DNA of 64,000 bases, taken from Blastococcus sp. CPCC 205250. Lineage in GTDB: Bacteria > Actinomycetota > Actinomycetes > Mycobacteriales > Geodermatophilaceae. The DNA lies in the NCBI RefSeq assembly GCF_019799925.1, contig NZ_JABGCG010000002.1:434001-498000 (forward strand), written 5' to 3'. Made by a program: the position numbers and the translations under genes. The notes beneath the pieces are model-generated. The model saw only the letters and a list, made by a program, of their open reading frames with translations. It was not told the DNA's origin and did no database searches. Of this stretch, positions 1 to 10,537 are shown one piece after another; position 1 is the first letter of the stretch; each line of letters starts with the position of its first letter.

Positions 1-98
1 CAGCGCGGGCTCGGCGCGGCCGCGCTCGCGGCGCCGCGCTGGGAGGTGCTCGGGGGAGGCGTGTAGACCGACTTCTTGCGCACCTTGGACTTCGGCAC
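1..98 (-). CDS. crgA: CrgA, septation/cell-growth membrane protein (N-terminal part, runs off the left edge)
   Basis: Reading leftwards from a GTG at 98 gives VPKSKVRKKSVYTPP, the hallmark N-terminus of CrgA, the small two-helix actinobacterial divisome protein that binds FtsZ, FtsQ and penicillin-binding proteins. Only about 32 residues lie in the window; the membrane helices are off the edge. A strong ribosome site (GGAGGGAG) precedes the GTG. The gene is divergent from the DUF881 gene, as Rv0011c and Rv0012 are in M. tuberculosis. Identity is close to certain from the motif and the neighbours. Confidence 0.92.
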   Translation of the reverse strand, partial: MPKSKVRKKSVYTPPPSTSQRGAASAAAPSPR

Positions 99-118
99 CG
101 CTGCTGCTCCCTCCGCGC

Positions 119-161
119 GCCGGGCGGCCTCCGCCGCCCGGCTGTGTCCCCAGCCTAAGCT
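119..161. promoter_or_regulatory. Divergent promoter region and crgA leader hairpin
   Basis: A perfect 10-bp stem with a 4-nt loop (119-142) sits in the crgA leader. Next to it, overlapping -10-like hexamers face both ways: TAAGCT at 156-161 on the plus strand for DUF881 and TAGGCT at 157-152 on the minus strand for crgA. The promoters are inferred from sequence only. Confidence 0.4.
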
Positions 162-244
162 GCGGGGTGCAGGCGGTGGGTCACCGACGCCGGTCGACCG
201 CCCCCCTCGGAGGAGTCCCCTGCCGCCGCGCGAGGAGGTGCCCC

Positions 245-1027
245 GTGACCGCTGACCGCCTGCGCGCCGCGCTGGGCGCACTCCGGTCCCGGCCGTGGGG
301 CCGCCGGTCGGCCTGGGCGGCCCTGGTGCCGGTCGTGGCCCTCGCCGCGGGCCTGCTGTTCGCCACGTCGGGCCAGACGGCCCGGGGCACCGACCTGCGA
401 GGCGGGGAGGTCATCGAGCTCTCGGGTCTGATCAGCCAGCGGCGCGCCGCCCTGGTCGAGCAGACCGCGCAGGCCGACCAGCTGGGTGCCGAGGTCGAGC
501 GGCTCACCGACCAGGTGGCCACGCAGGACGGCGCGGTGGGTGCCGTGCGCACCGAGGCGGAGGGCATGACGCTCTCGGCCGGGATGGTCCCGCTCACCGG
601 TGCCGGCGTGCGGATCGTACTGGACGACGCCCCGCGCCGCCCGGACGGCTCGCTGCCGCGCGGCGCCCGCCCGGACGACGTCGTCATCCACCAGTCCGAC
701 GTCCAGGCGGTGGTCAACGCCCTGTGGGCCGCCGGCGCCGACGGCGTCGCCGTGATGGACCAGCGGCTGATCGCCACCAGCGCCGTCCGCTGCGTCGGCA
801 ACGTGCTGCTGCTCGAGGGGCGGACGTACTCCCCGCCGTTCCAGGTGACCGCCATCGGCGACCTCGAGGCCTTCCTGACCCAGCTGTCGGCCTCGCCGCA
901 GGTCGCCGTCTTCCAGGACGCCGTGGCCGCGTTCGGGCTCACCTTCTCGGTGCGCGGCGCCGAGTCGGTGGACCTCCCGGCGCACAGCGGCGTCGCTCCG
1001 ATGGAGTACGCGACCCCCGTGCGCTGA
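245..1027 (+). CDS. DUF881 family membrane-anchored protein
   Basis: A 260-residue protein of the DUF881 family (Rv0012-like). An N-terminal membrane anchor at about residues 20-37 is followed by a coiled-coil stretch (about 60-100) and the extracytoplasmic DUF881 domain. The GTG at 245 is chosen because GAGGAGG lies 6 nt before it; a longer reading from 167 lacks this. The molecular function is unknown, though position and topology link it to growth or division. It sits between crgA and pabA exactly as in mycobacteria. The family call is secure, the role is not. Confidence 0.88.
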   Translation: MTADRLRAALGALRSRPWGRRSAWAALVPVVALAAGLLFATSGQTARGTDLRGGEVIELSGLISQRRAALVEQTAQADQLGAEVERLTDQVATQDGAVGAVRTEAEGMTLSAGMVPLTGAGVRIVLDDAPRRPDGSLPRGARPDDVVIHQSDVQAVVNALWAAGADGVAVMDQRLIATSAVRCVGNVLLLEGRTYSPPFQVTAIGDLEAFLTQLSASPQVAVFQDAVAAFGLTFSVRGAESVDLPAHSGVAPMEYATPVR

Positions 1028-1074
1028 CGGGCCGCGCAGCCCGCGGCGCCTGCCCGTCCTGGTACACAAGGGTG

Positions 1075-1725
1075 GTGAGCAGGCCCGTCCTCGTCGTCGA
1101 CAACTTCGACAGCTTCGTCTACAACCTCGTCCAGTACCTCGGCCAGCTGGGGGTGCGCTGCATCGTGCGGCGCAACGACGCGGTGACCGTCGACGAGCTG
1201 GCAGACCTCGACGTGGCCGGTGTGCTGCTCTCCCCCGGGCCGGGCACCCCCGCCGACGCCGGCGTCACGGTGCCGATGGTCCGGGCCGCCGCCGAGGCGG
1301 GCACCCCCGTGCTCGGCGTGTGCCTGGGCCACCAGGCCATCGCCGAGGCCTTCGGCGCCGAGGTGGTGCGGGCACCGGAGCTGCTGCACGGCAAGACCAG
1401 CCAGGTCGTCCACGACGGCGTCGGCGTCCTCTCGGGCCTGCCCTCGCCCTTCACCGCGACGCGCTACCACTCGCTCGCCGTCGACCTGGCCACGGTGCCC
1501 GACGAGCTCGAGGTCACCGGGCACACCCCCTCGGGGGTCGTGATGGCCCTGCGCCACCGCGAGCTGCCCGTCGAGGGCGTGCAGTTCCACCCCGAGTCGG
1601 TCCTCACCGAGGGCGGGCACCAGATGCTGGCGACCTGGCTCGCCTCCTGCGGCCAGGCGCCCGACCCGGCCCTCCTGGAGGCCGCGGCGGCCGGTGCGCG
1701 CCGGCTGTCGACCGTCAGCGCCTGA
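1075..1725 (+). CDS. pabA: Anthranilate/aminodeoxychorismate synthase glutamine amidotransferase subunit
   Basis: A 216-residue class I glutamine amidotransferase that supplies ammonia to a chorismate-using partner for folate or tryptophan synthesis. It begins VLVVDNFDSF. The catalytic Cys is in GVCLGHQA near residue 83 and the His/Glu pair is in VQFHPES near residue 173. The partner subunit is not in the window. In mycobacteria the gene at this locus is called trpG although it may serve both pathways. GTGs at 1072 and 1075 are both possible. There is no Shine-Dalgarno, but TACACA at 1063-1068 lies about 6 nt upstream, consistent with a leaderless message. Confidence 0.9.
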   Translation: MSRPVLVVDNFDSFVYNLVQYLGQLGVRCIVRRNDAVTVDELADLDVAGVLLSPGPGTPADAGVTVPMVRAAAEAGTPVLGVCLGHQAIAEAFGAEVVRAPELLHGKTSQVVHDGVGVLSGLPSPFTATRYHSLAVDLATVPDELEVTGHTPSGVVMALRHRELPVEGVQFHPESVLTEGGHQMLATWLASCGQAPDPALLEAAAAGARRLSTVSA

Positions 1726-1746
1726 CGCCCTGACGCCCTGACGCCC
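1723..1746 (+). repeat. Three 8-bp tandem repeats carrying stop codons in all frames
   Basis: TGACGCCC is repeated at 1723, 1731 and 1739. The first TGA is the pabA stop. Because the period is 8, the next two TGAs fall in the other two frames, so readthrough in any frame ends before the terminator. Confidence 0.85.
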
Positions 1747-1754
1747 TGACACAG

Positions 1755-1792
1755 AGAGAGGGGCTCCACCCGGCCGGGTGGAGCCCCTCTCT
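1755..1792. terminator. Bidirectional terminator between pabA and pknB
   Basis: A perfect 38-bp palindrome (19-bp arms centred at 1773/1774) with GAGAGGGG-type outer arms lies between the convergent pabA and pknB stops. It is symmetrical, so it can serve both transcripts. Confidence 0.85.
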
Positions 1793-1810
1793 GCGTCGCG
1801 GGGGCGGTGG

Positions 1811-3739
1811 TCAGCCCCCGGGGGTGGCCGTCGCGGTCCCGCCGCCGGGTGCCCGGCCGACCGTGATGGTGATCGTGCTCCCGGGTGCGGCCTGGGCGTT
1901 GGCCGACGGGCTCTGCGAGAGGACGACGCCGACGTCCTCCTGGTCCCCGGCCGGGGTGTCCCGGACGTCGACGGTGAAGCCCTGTCCGCGCAGCGCCGCC
2001 GTGGCGGCCGCCTCCGCCTGTTCCACGACGTTCGGGACGGTCACGGTCTCGGGCTCCGCCGGGCCGGTGGAGACCCGCAGGACGATCTCCGACGACGCGG
2101 TGATCGGCGTACCGGCGGCGGGCGTCGTGCCGATCACCGTGCCGGCGGCGGCGTCGTCCGCCACCTCCTCGACCGAGATGTTGGAGAACCCGGCCGCGCG
2201 CAGTGCCTGGTCCGCCGCCTGCTGGGTCTGGCCGGTGACGTCGCCGACCGGGAGCGTGCCGCTGGAGACCGAGAGCGTGATCCGCGTGTTCGGCGCGACC
2301 AGGGCGTCCTCCGCCGGGGTGACGTCGACGACGGTGCCCTCGTCCTCGAGCGAGTCGGTCTCGACGGTGCTGATGCTCGTGAAGCCGGCGTCCTCCAGCG
2401 CCGACAGGGCGCGGTCCTGGGACAGCCCGATCACCGACGGGACGGCCACCGTGTCCGGGGCCGTGCCGACCGTCAGGCCGACCTCGGTGCCCTCCTCGAC
2501 CTCGGCGCCACTGGCCGGGTCGGTCGCGAGCACGGTGCCGACCTGGGCCTCGTCGGACACCTCCTGGGGCGTGATGTCCCCGACGACGAGCCCGGCGCCC
2601 TCGATGGCCGCCTCGGCGTCGGCCTGCGGGCTGCCGACCAGGTCCGGCGGGACGGTGACCGACGCCGCGGCCTGCGGGGTCTCCTCGTCGTCGGAGCCGA
2701 GCAGCAGCGCGATCCCGACGACCGCGCCGATGAGCACCAGGGCACCGACGACCGCCGCGATGACGCGGTTGCGCTTGCGCCTGGCCGCGGCGTCCTCGTC
2801 GTCGTCCCAGCCGTCCGCGCCGCGGCGCGGGCCCGGGGGGACGGCGCCGATGACGGCGGTCCGCTCGGCCTCGCCGAGGACCGGGGTGGCCTCGACCCGC
2901 TGGCCGGCCAGGGCCCGCAGCAGGTCGTTGCGCATCTCGGCGGCCGACTGGTAGCGGTTGGCCGGGTTCTTGCTCATCGCCTTGAGCAGGATCGAGTCCA
3001 GCTCCGGCGGGATGTCGGGGTTGATCGACGACGGCAGCCGCGGGTCCTCGCGGACGTGCTGGTAGGCGACCGACACGGGTGAGTCGCCGGTGAACGGCGG
3101 CGCGCCGGTGACCAGCTCGTAGAGCAGGCAGCCCAGCGAGTAGACGTCGGACCGGGCGTCCACGCCCTCGCCGCGGGCCTGCTCGGGGGAGAGGTACTGC
3201 GCCGTGCCGATGACGGCGGCCGTGGAGGTCATCGTGGCGGCGGAGTCGGAGACCGCGCGGGCGATGCCGAAGTCCATCACCTTGACCGAGCCGGCCGGCG
3301 TGATCATCACGTTCCCGGGCTTCACGTCGCGGTGCACGATGCCGTTGCGGTGGCTGAAGTCCAGGGCACCGCAGATGTCGGCGGCCAGGCTCATCGCCCG
3401 CTGCGGGGGCAGCACGCCCTCGCGGCGCAGCACGTCGCGCAGGGTCTCGCCCTCGACGTACTCCATCACGATGTAGGGCGTGTTCCCGGTGGTGGAGCGG
3501 TCCTCGCCGGTGTCGTACACGGCGACGATCGCCGGGTGGTTCAGCGACGCGGCGGCCTGCGCCTCGCGGCGGAACCGCACCTGGAAGGAGGGGTCGCGGG
3601 CGAGGTCGCTGCGCAGCACCTTGACGGCGACCTCGCGGCCCAGGCGCAGGTCGCGGCCGCGGTGCACCTCCGCCATGCCGCCGCGGCCGAGCACCCCGCC
3701 GATCTCGTAGCGCTCACCGAGCACCTGGGGGGTGGTCAT
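1811..3739 (-). CDS. pknB: Serine/threonine protein kinase PknB with four PASTA domains
   Basis: A 642-residue transmembrane Hanks-type kinase that senses muropeptides and lipid II and phosphorylates cell-wall and division proteins. The glycine loop GRGGMAEV is at 18-25, with Lys40, HRDVKPGN with Asp138, and DFG with Asp156. Activation-loop Thr171 and Thr173 fall at the same numbers as the autophosphorylation sites of M. tuberculosis PknB. One membrane helix at about 325-347 is followed by four PASTA repeats (about 355-630) and a short Gly/Thr tail. GAGGACC precedes the ATG. It is the last gene of the pstP-rodA-pbpA-pknA-pknB run, 106 bp after pknA. Confidence 0.97.
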   Translation of the reverse strand: MTTPQVLGERYEIGGVLGRGGMAEVHRGRDLRLGREVAVKVLRSDLARDPSFQVRFRREAQAAASLNHPAIVAVYDTGEDRSTTGNTPYIVMEYVEGETLRDVLRREGVLPPQRAMSLAADICGALDFSHRNGIVHRDVKPGNVMITPAGSVKVMDFGIARAVSDSAATMTSTAAVIGTAQYLSPEQARGEGVDARSDVYSLGCLLYELVTGAPPFTGDSPVSVAYQHVREDPRLPSSINPDIPPELDSILLKAMSKNPANRYQSAAEMRNDLLRALAGQRVEATPVLGEAERTAVIGAVPPGPRRGADGWDDDEDAAARRKRNRVIAAVVGALVLIGAVVGIALLLGSDDEETPQAAASVTVPPDLVGSPQADAEAAIEGAGLVVGDITPQEVSDEAQVGTVLATDPASGAEVEEGTEVGLTVGTAPDTVAVPSVIGLSQDRALSALEDAGFTSISTVETDSLEDEGTVVDVTPAEDALVAPNTRITLSVSSGTLPVGDVTGQTQQAADQALRAAGFSNISVEEVADDAAAGTVIGTTPAAGTPITASSEIVLRVSTGPAEPETVTVPNVVEQAEAAATAALRGQGFTVDVRDTPAGDQEDVGVVLSQSPSANAQAAPGSTITITVGRAPGGGTATATPGG

Positions 3740-3845
3740 CGCAGGTCCTCTCGGGCGGGATGGGGGTTCCGGCCGCCGCGCACGGGGCCGTCAGCCAGCG
3801 TATCGACCGGCCCCGGGCCGACGGTCCCGCCGCGTGGAGGTGCGA

Positions 3846-5644
<1,799 letters not shown>

Positions 5645-5645
<1 letters not shown>

Positions 5646-7084
5646 CAGCTGCCGCCCTCGAGGTAGGCCTGCATCACCTGGCGGGCGATCGGTGCGGACA
5701 CGTCGCCCCCCGTACCCCCGCCGTTGGCCACGAAGACCGCCACGGCGATCTGCGGGTCGTCCGCCGGGGCGAAGCCGATGAACCAGTTGTGGTCGGGGCC
5801 GGCGTTCTCCGCGGTCCCGGTCTTGCCGGCGACGTCGATCCCGGGGATCCGGGCGGCGCGGCCGCTGCCGTTCTCGACGACGCTCACCATCATCTCGGTC
5901 AGCTGGTCGGCGACCTCGGGCGAGACCGCCTCGGACAGCTCGTCGGGGTCGGTCTGCTCGATGACGGTCAGGTCCGGTGCGCGCAGCTGGCCGACCAGGT
6001 ACGGCGTCATCACCGTGCCGTCGTTGGCCACGCCGGCGGCCACCATGGCGGCCTGCAGCGGGGTCATCCGCACGTCCTGCTGCCCGATCGAGCTGACGCC
6101 CAGCTGGGCGTCGTTCTCGGGGTCGCCGACCGTGCTGCCCGCCGTCTCCAGGGGGATCGTCAGGCCCTCGCCGTCCATCCCGAACGCCTCGGCCGTCTCC
6201 CGGATGCGGTCCTCGCCGAGCTCGATGCCCAGCAGCGCGAAGGCGGTGTTGCAGGAGATCGTCAGCGAGTCGATCAGCGGCTGCTCGCCGCTGCCGCTGC
6301 ACCGCGAGCCGCCGAAGTTCTCCAGCGTCGTGGAGGTGCCGGGCAGGGTCAGCACGTCGGGCGCGGGGACGACGGTGTCGGGCGTGTACTCGCCGCTGGA
6401 CAGCGCCGCCGCCGACACGATCACCTTGAAGACCGACCCGGGCGGGTAGTTGTCGCTGATCGCCCGGTTGAGCCGGGGGTCGCGCTCGGCGCCCTCGAGC
6501 TCCGCGGCGTAGTCGCGGATCGCGGTGCCGTCGTGGCTGGAGAGCAGGGTCGGGTCGTAGGTGGGCGTGCTCGCCAGGCCGAGGACCGCGCCGGTGGAGG
6601 GGTCCAGCGCCACGACGGCGCCGGTCACGCCCTCGAGCCCGGCCATGGCGGCCTCCTGCACGGCGGCGTCCAGGGTGAGGACGACGTCGCCGCCCGAGGG
6701 GTCACGGCCGGTGAAGATGTCGCTCAGCCGCTGGGTGAACAGCCGGGCGTCGTCCCCGGTCAGCACGTCGTTCTCGGCCTGCTCGATGCCGCTGGCGCCG
6801 TACAGGAAGGAGTAGTAGCCGGTCACCCCGGCGTAGAGGCCGCCCTGCGGGTACTGCCGCAGGTAGGTGAGGTCGTCGTCGGTGGCCACCGACGTGGCGA
6901 TCTCGGTGCCGTCGACGATGATCGAGCCGCGCTGGCGGTCGTACTCCTCGACGATGACCCGCCGGTTGCCGGGGTCGGAACGCAGCTCCTCGGAGCGGAC
7001 CACCTGGATGTAGTTGACGTTGACGATCAGCAGCGTGAACAGGACGAGCACGCTGATCGCCACGCGGCGCAGCGGCGCGTTCAC
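5645..7084 (-). CDS. pbpA: Class B penicillin-binding protein PbpA (transpeptidase)
   Basis: A 479-residue monofunctional transpeptidase that cross-links peptidoglycan outside the membrane. It has an N-terminal anchor (about 8-27), a dimerisation domain and a catalytic domain. The active serine is in PPGSVFK near residue 217, the SxN motif is SCN near 276, and KTG is near 418 in AGKTGTAEN. The GTG start overlaps the rodA stop by 4 bp (GTGA) and its stop overlaps pknA. The adjacent RodA is its expected glycosyltransferase partner, with PknA/PknB controlling the pair. Confidence 0.96.
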
Positions 7085-8517
7085 GGCTTGACCACCTCGG
7101 TGGGCGCGTCGACGAACGTCGCGCGCGGCGGCGTGCCCGGCGGGACCGCCGGGGTGGCCGGCCGGCGGGCGGCGTCGCTGATCCGCACGAGGATCGCCAG
7201 GAGCGCGAAGTTGGCCACCAGCGACGACCCGCCGTAGGCGACGAAGGGGGTGGTCAGGCCGGTCAGCGGCAGCAGCCCGGTGACGCCGCCGAGGACGACG
7301 AAGACCTGCCAGGCGATCGCGAAGGACAGGCCGGCGGCGAGGAGCTTGCCGAAGGCGTCCCGGACGATCAGCGAGCTGCGCAGGCCGCGCTCGACCAGCA
7401 CGAGGTAGACGACGATCACCGCGACCAGCCCGAACAGGCCCAGCTCCTCCCCGATCGCCGCGGCGATGAAGTCGCTCTTGGCCACCGGCACCTCGTCGGG
7501 GCGCCCGCCGCCGAGGCCGGCGCCGAACAGGCCGCCGGTGCCGAGGCCGAACAGCGACTGGACCATCTGGTAGCCGCCGGTGTCGCGGTAGGCGAAGGGG
7601 TCCAGCCAGGTGTCGACGCGGACCTGCACGTGCCCGAAGAACTGGTAGGCGAGCAGGGCGCCCGCGCCGAAGAGCCCGACGCCGATGACCAGCCAGCTCG
7701 CCCGTTCGGTGGCGACGTAGAGCATCACCACGAAGATCCCGAACAGCAGCAGCGAGCTGCCCAGGTCCCGCTCGAAGACCAGCACGAGGATCGACAGCAT
7801 CCAGGCGACGACCACGGGACCGAGGTCGCGGCCGCGCGGGAGCTCCAGGCCCATGACCCGCCGGCTGGCCAGCGCGAGGACGTCGCGCTTGTCGACCAGG
7901 TAGGCGGCGAAGAAGATGATCAGGCAGATCTTGGCGAACTCACCGGGCTGGATGCTGAAGCCGGCGAGGCGGATCCAGATCTTGGCGCCGTTGACCGACG
8001 AGATCGAGGCCGGCAGCACGGCGGGCAGGGCCAGCAGCAGCAGACCGACCAGCGCCAGCGTGTAGGCGAAGCGGGACAGCAGCCGGTGGTCGCGCACCAC
8101 GAGCAGCACCGCGACGAACAGCACCACGCCGAGGGTCGCCCAGACCAGCTGGACGGGGGCGTCCTCGCGGGTGGCCGTGGCCCCGACCTGCTCCCCGGCG
8201 AGGTCCAGCCGGTGGATCATGGTCAGCCCCAGGCCGCTGAGCAGCGCGACGGCCGGCAGGAGGAGCGGGTCGGCGTAGGGGGCGAAGCGGCGCACGACCA
8301 GGTGCATGACGACCCACAGCGCGGTGAACCAGCCGCCGAAGGTGGCCAGCTCGGGGCGCAGCGACCCGGTCAGGGTGATGTCGACGACCGACTGGGCGGC
8401 CAGCGTGATGACGACGGCGAAGGCGAGCATGACCGCCTCGGTGCCACGCCGGGTCGGCGGGGGAGCCGCCGGCGAGCCCGCTCCGGCCGACCGCGGGTCG
8501 GTGGACGGGCCGGTCAT
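7081..8517 (-). CDS. rodA: RodA/FtsW-family peptidoglycan glycosyltransferase
   Basis: A 478-residue SEDS-family polytopic membrane protein with about ten to twelve helices that polymerises lipid II. Family signatures visible are the run containing SSVNGAKIWI, a conserved FQPGEFAK-like stretch read here as FSIQPGEFAKI, and the C-terminal GLTTPFVAYGGSS segment. The ATG at 8517 overlaps the pstP stop (TGATG), and the stop overlaps pbpA by 4 bp, so the four genes are translated as a coupled chain. A proline-rich cytoplasmic N-terminus of about 25 residues precedes helix 1. Confidence 0.95.
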   Translation of the reverse strand: MTGPSTDPRSAGAGSPAAPPPTRRGTEAVMLAFAVVITLAAQSVVDITLTGSLRPELATFGGWFTALWVVMHLVVRRFAPYADPLLLPAVALLSGLGLTMIHRLDLAGEQVGATATREDAPVQLVWATLGVVLFVAVLLVVRDHRLLSRFAYTLALVGLLLLALPAVLPASISSVNGAKIWIRLAGFSIQPGEFAKICLIIFFAAYLVDKRDVLALASRRVMGLELPRGRDLGPVVVAWMLSILVLVFERDLGSSLLLFGIFVVMLYVATERASWLVIGVGLFGAGALLAYQFFGHVQVRVDTWLDPFAYRDTGGYQMVQSLFGLGTGGLFGAGLGGGRPDEVPVAKSDFIAAAIGEELGLFGLVAVIVVYLVLVERGLRSSLIVRDAFGKLLAAGLSFAIAWQVFVVLGGVTGLLPLTGLTTPFVAYGGSSLVANFALLAILVRISDAARRPATPAVPPGTPPRATFVDAPTEVVKP

Positions 8518-9938
8518 CACTCCGCCTCCCGGCAGTCCCGTCCGGTGCCGGACGACGAGGAGGACGTCGAGGAGGACGCCGCGGAGGACGTCGAGGGCGA
8601 CGCCGAGGTGGACGGCGCGGACGGGGTGCCGGTGCCGAACGGGTCGGCCGGCCCGGCCGTGGCGTTCGGGTCGAGCGGGGAGGACGTCGTCGGCGTCTGA
8701 CTGGGCGTGCGGTCGGCCGGCGTCTCCTCCTCGCACCGGGGGAGGGACTGCTCGCGCAGCATGTCCACGCGGTCGTCGGCCGCCTGCTGGTCGTCGACGG
8801 CGATCCCGCCGGCGACCTTGCCCTGCAGGTCCTGGCTCAGGTCGGCCACGGCGATCCCGCTGTCGGACTCCTCGCGGTAGAGGTCCAGACCGAGCACCGA
8901 GGCGTTGATGCCGCGGAAGACCGCGACGGTGTCGGTGTCCTCGTCCACCCCGACGAACCAGTGGTCGAGGACCCACGCGTAGGCACCGACGCCGGCACCG
9001 GCCAGCACGACGAGCGCCGCGAGCGCGAACCACCAGCGGCGCCGGCCCCGCCGCCGGTCCCGCGGCGGGGTGGCGGACATCTGGGCCGCGGCCGGCGGCG
9101 GGGGTGGCGGGGGGTCGGCCAGGGCGGCCCGGCCGGCGGCCGACCCGGGGTCGACGGCGCGCTGGCCGACGTTCGCGCCGGCGGCGCCGTCGACGACCGG
9201 CTCGTAGAGGACGCCGGAGCCGTCGTCCTCGACCACGTCGGCGACGATGACCGTGATGTTGTCGGGGCCGCCGCTGCGCAGGGCCAGCTCGATCAGCCGG
9301 TCGGCGCAGGACTGCGGGTCCTGGTCCTGCAGGGTGGTGGCGATCGTCTCCTCGCTGACCACGCCGGACAGGCCGTCGGAGCACAGCAGGTAGCGGTCGC
9401 CGGCGCGGGCCTCGCGCATGGAGAGGTCGGGGTCGACGTCCTGGCCGTTCAGCGCCCGCAGCAGCAGGGAGCGCTGCGGGTGGTGGTTGGCCTCCTCCTG
9501 GGTGATCCGGCCGTCGTCGATCAGCGTCTGGACGAACGTGTCGTCGTGCGTGATCTGGCTCAGCTCGCCGTCGCGCAGCAGGTAGGCCCGCGAGTCGCCC
9601 ACGTGGCACAGCGCGATCCGGCCGCCGGCGAACAGGACGGCGGTGAGCGTCGTGCCCATGCCCTCGAGCTGCGGGGACTCGCGGATGACCTCACGCAGGT
9701 GCTCGCTGCCGTCGAAGACCGCGGCGCGCAGGGCCTGCAGCATGTCGCTGGGCGGGGCGTCCTCGTCGAGGTGCTCGAGCGCGGCGATGACGACCTTGCT
9801 GGCGACGTCGCCGGCGGCGTGCCCGCCCATGCCGTCGGCGACGGCGAGCAGGCGCGGGCCCGCGTAGACGGAGTCCTGGTTGTTGCCGCGGACCAGACCG
9901 CGGTCGGACCGGGCCGCGTAGCGCAGCACGAGGCTCAT
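8517..9938 (-). CDS. pstP: PP2C-type Ser/Thr phosphatase PstP
   Basis: A 473-residue membrane phosphatase that reverses PknA/PknB phosphorylation. The catalytic PP2C domain fills residues 1-240, with RGNNQDS, DGMGGHAAGD (metal Asp35), HVGDSRAYLL, CSDGLSG and GGPDNITVIV. A linker with a Pro run, one helix near 310-330 and an extracellular domain follow, ending in a Ser/Thr-rich tail. The ATG at 9938 is chosen over upstream codons because the family begins at this motif (MSLVLRYAARSD). It lies 28 bp after fhaB. Confidence 0.95.
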   Translation of the reverse strand: MSLVLRYAARSDRGLVRGNNQDSVYAGPRLLAVADGMGGHAAGDVASKVVIAALEHLDEDAPPSDMLQALRAAVFDGSEHLREVIRESPQLEGMGTTLTAVLFAGGRIALCHVGDSRAYLLRDGELSQITHDDTFVQTLIDDGRITQEEANHHPQRSLLLRALNGQDVDPDLSMREARAGDRYLLCSDGLSGVVSEETIATTLQDQDPQSCADRLIELALRSGGPDNITVIVADVVEDDGSGVLYEPVVDGAAGANVGQRAVDPGSAAGRAALADPPPPPPPAAAQMSATPPRDRRRGRRRWWFALAALVVLAGAGVGAYAWVLDHWFVGVDEDTDTVAVFRGINASVLGLDLYREESDSGIAVADLSQDLQGKVAGGIAVDDQQAADDRVDMLREQSLPRCEEETPADRTPSQTPTTSSPLDPNATAGPADPFGTGTPSAPSTSASPSTSSAASSSTSSSSSGTGRDCREAE

Positions 9939-9966
9939 CGGGGCCGGCTCCCCTCGGTCGCCGGGC

Positions 9967-10428
9967 TCACGAGCGCAGCTCCAGCGCCGTCTGGCCGATC
10001 CGGATGGGCTGGCCGTTGGCCACCAGCAGCGGCCCCTGGACGCGCTGCTGGTCCAGGAAGGTGCCGTTCGTGGAGCCCAGGTCCTCGACGTACCACTGGC
10101 CACCCCTGTTGGTCAGCCGGGCGTGCCGGGAACTGGCGAAGTCGTCGGTGAGCACGAGCGTGGAGTCGTCGGCCCGGCCGATGAGGATGGGCTGGTCGCC
10201 GAGGGTGATGCGCGTGCCGGCGAGCGGACCTGCGGTCACCACGAGCGTCTTGGGCCCCTTCTGCTTGCGTCGTCCGGGCGCGGCCGCGCGCGGCGGGACG
10301 GCGGCCACCCGTCCGACCCGGCCCCCGAAGAGGTCGGCCCGGACGACGCGGAACGCCGCGAAGATGAACAACCAGAGCAGCAGGAGGAAGCCGAACCGGA
10401 AGATCTGCAGGACGATCTCGGCCGTCAC
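9967..10428 (-). CDS. fhaB: FHA-domain protein FhaB (FipA)
   Basis: A 153-residue protein with an N-terminal membrane helix (about 5-28) and a C-terminal forkhead-associated domain (about 78-150) that binds phosphothreonine. FHA residues visible are IGRADDS, SSRHARL and LGSTNGTFLD. In mycobacteria it is a PknA/PknB substrate that bridges FtsZ and FtsQ at the septum. It is followed by pstP. Confidence 0.94.
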   Translation of the reverse strand: MTAEIVLQIFRFGFLLLLWLFIFAAFRVVRADLFGGRVGRVAAVPPRAAAPGRRKQKGPKTLVVTAGPLAGTRITLGDQPILIGRADDSTLVLTDDFASSRHARLTNRGGQWYVEDLGSTNGTFLDQQRVQGPLLVANGQPIRIGQTALELRS

Positions 10429-10537
10429 GGCGTCGCCACCCCGCCGGCGTGCGGTCGCCGGACGCCCCCCGGCTCGCTCAGTCGGGGCGCTCCGCTCCTG
10501 GCTCGTCCCTCGCTGCGGTGCTCACGCCCCTCCCCGC

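Noticed and set aside
181..1752. A long minus-strand frame opposite DUF881 and pabA
   Set aside because: Antisense shadow; both plus-strand genes have clear family motifs.
7081..9609. An 842-residue version of RodA
   Set aside because: The extension is a shadow of pstP. ATG 8517 is coupled to the pstP stop and begins the family sequence.
10429..10537. A small gene between fhaA and fhaB
   Set aside because: No frame with a start, ribosome site and normal codon bias fits in the 109 bp.
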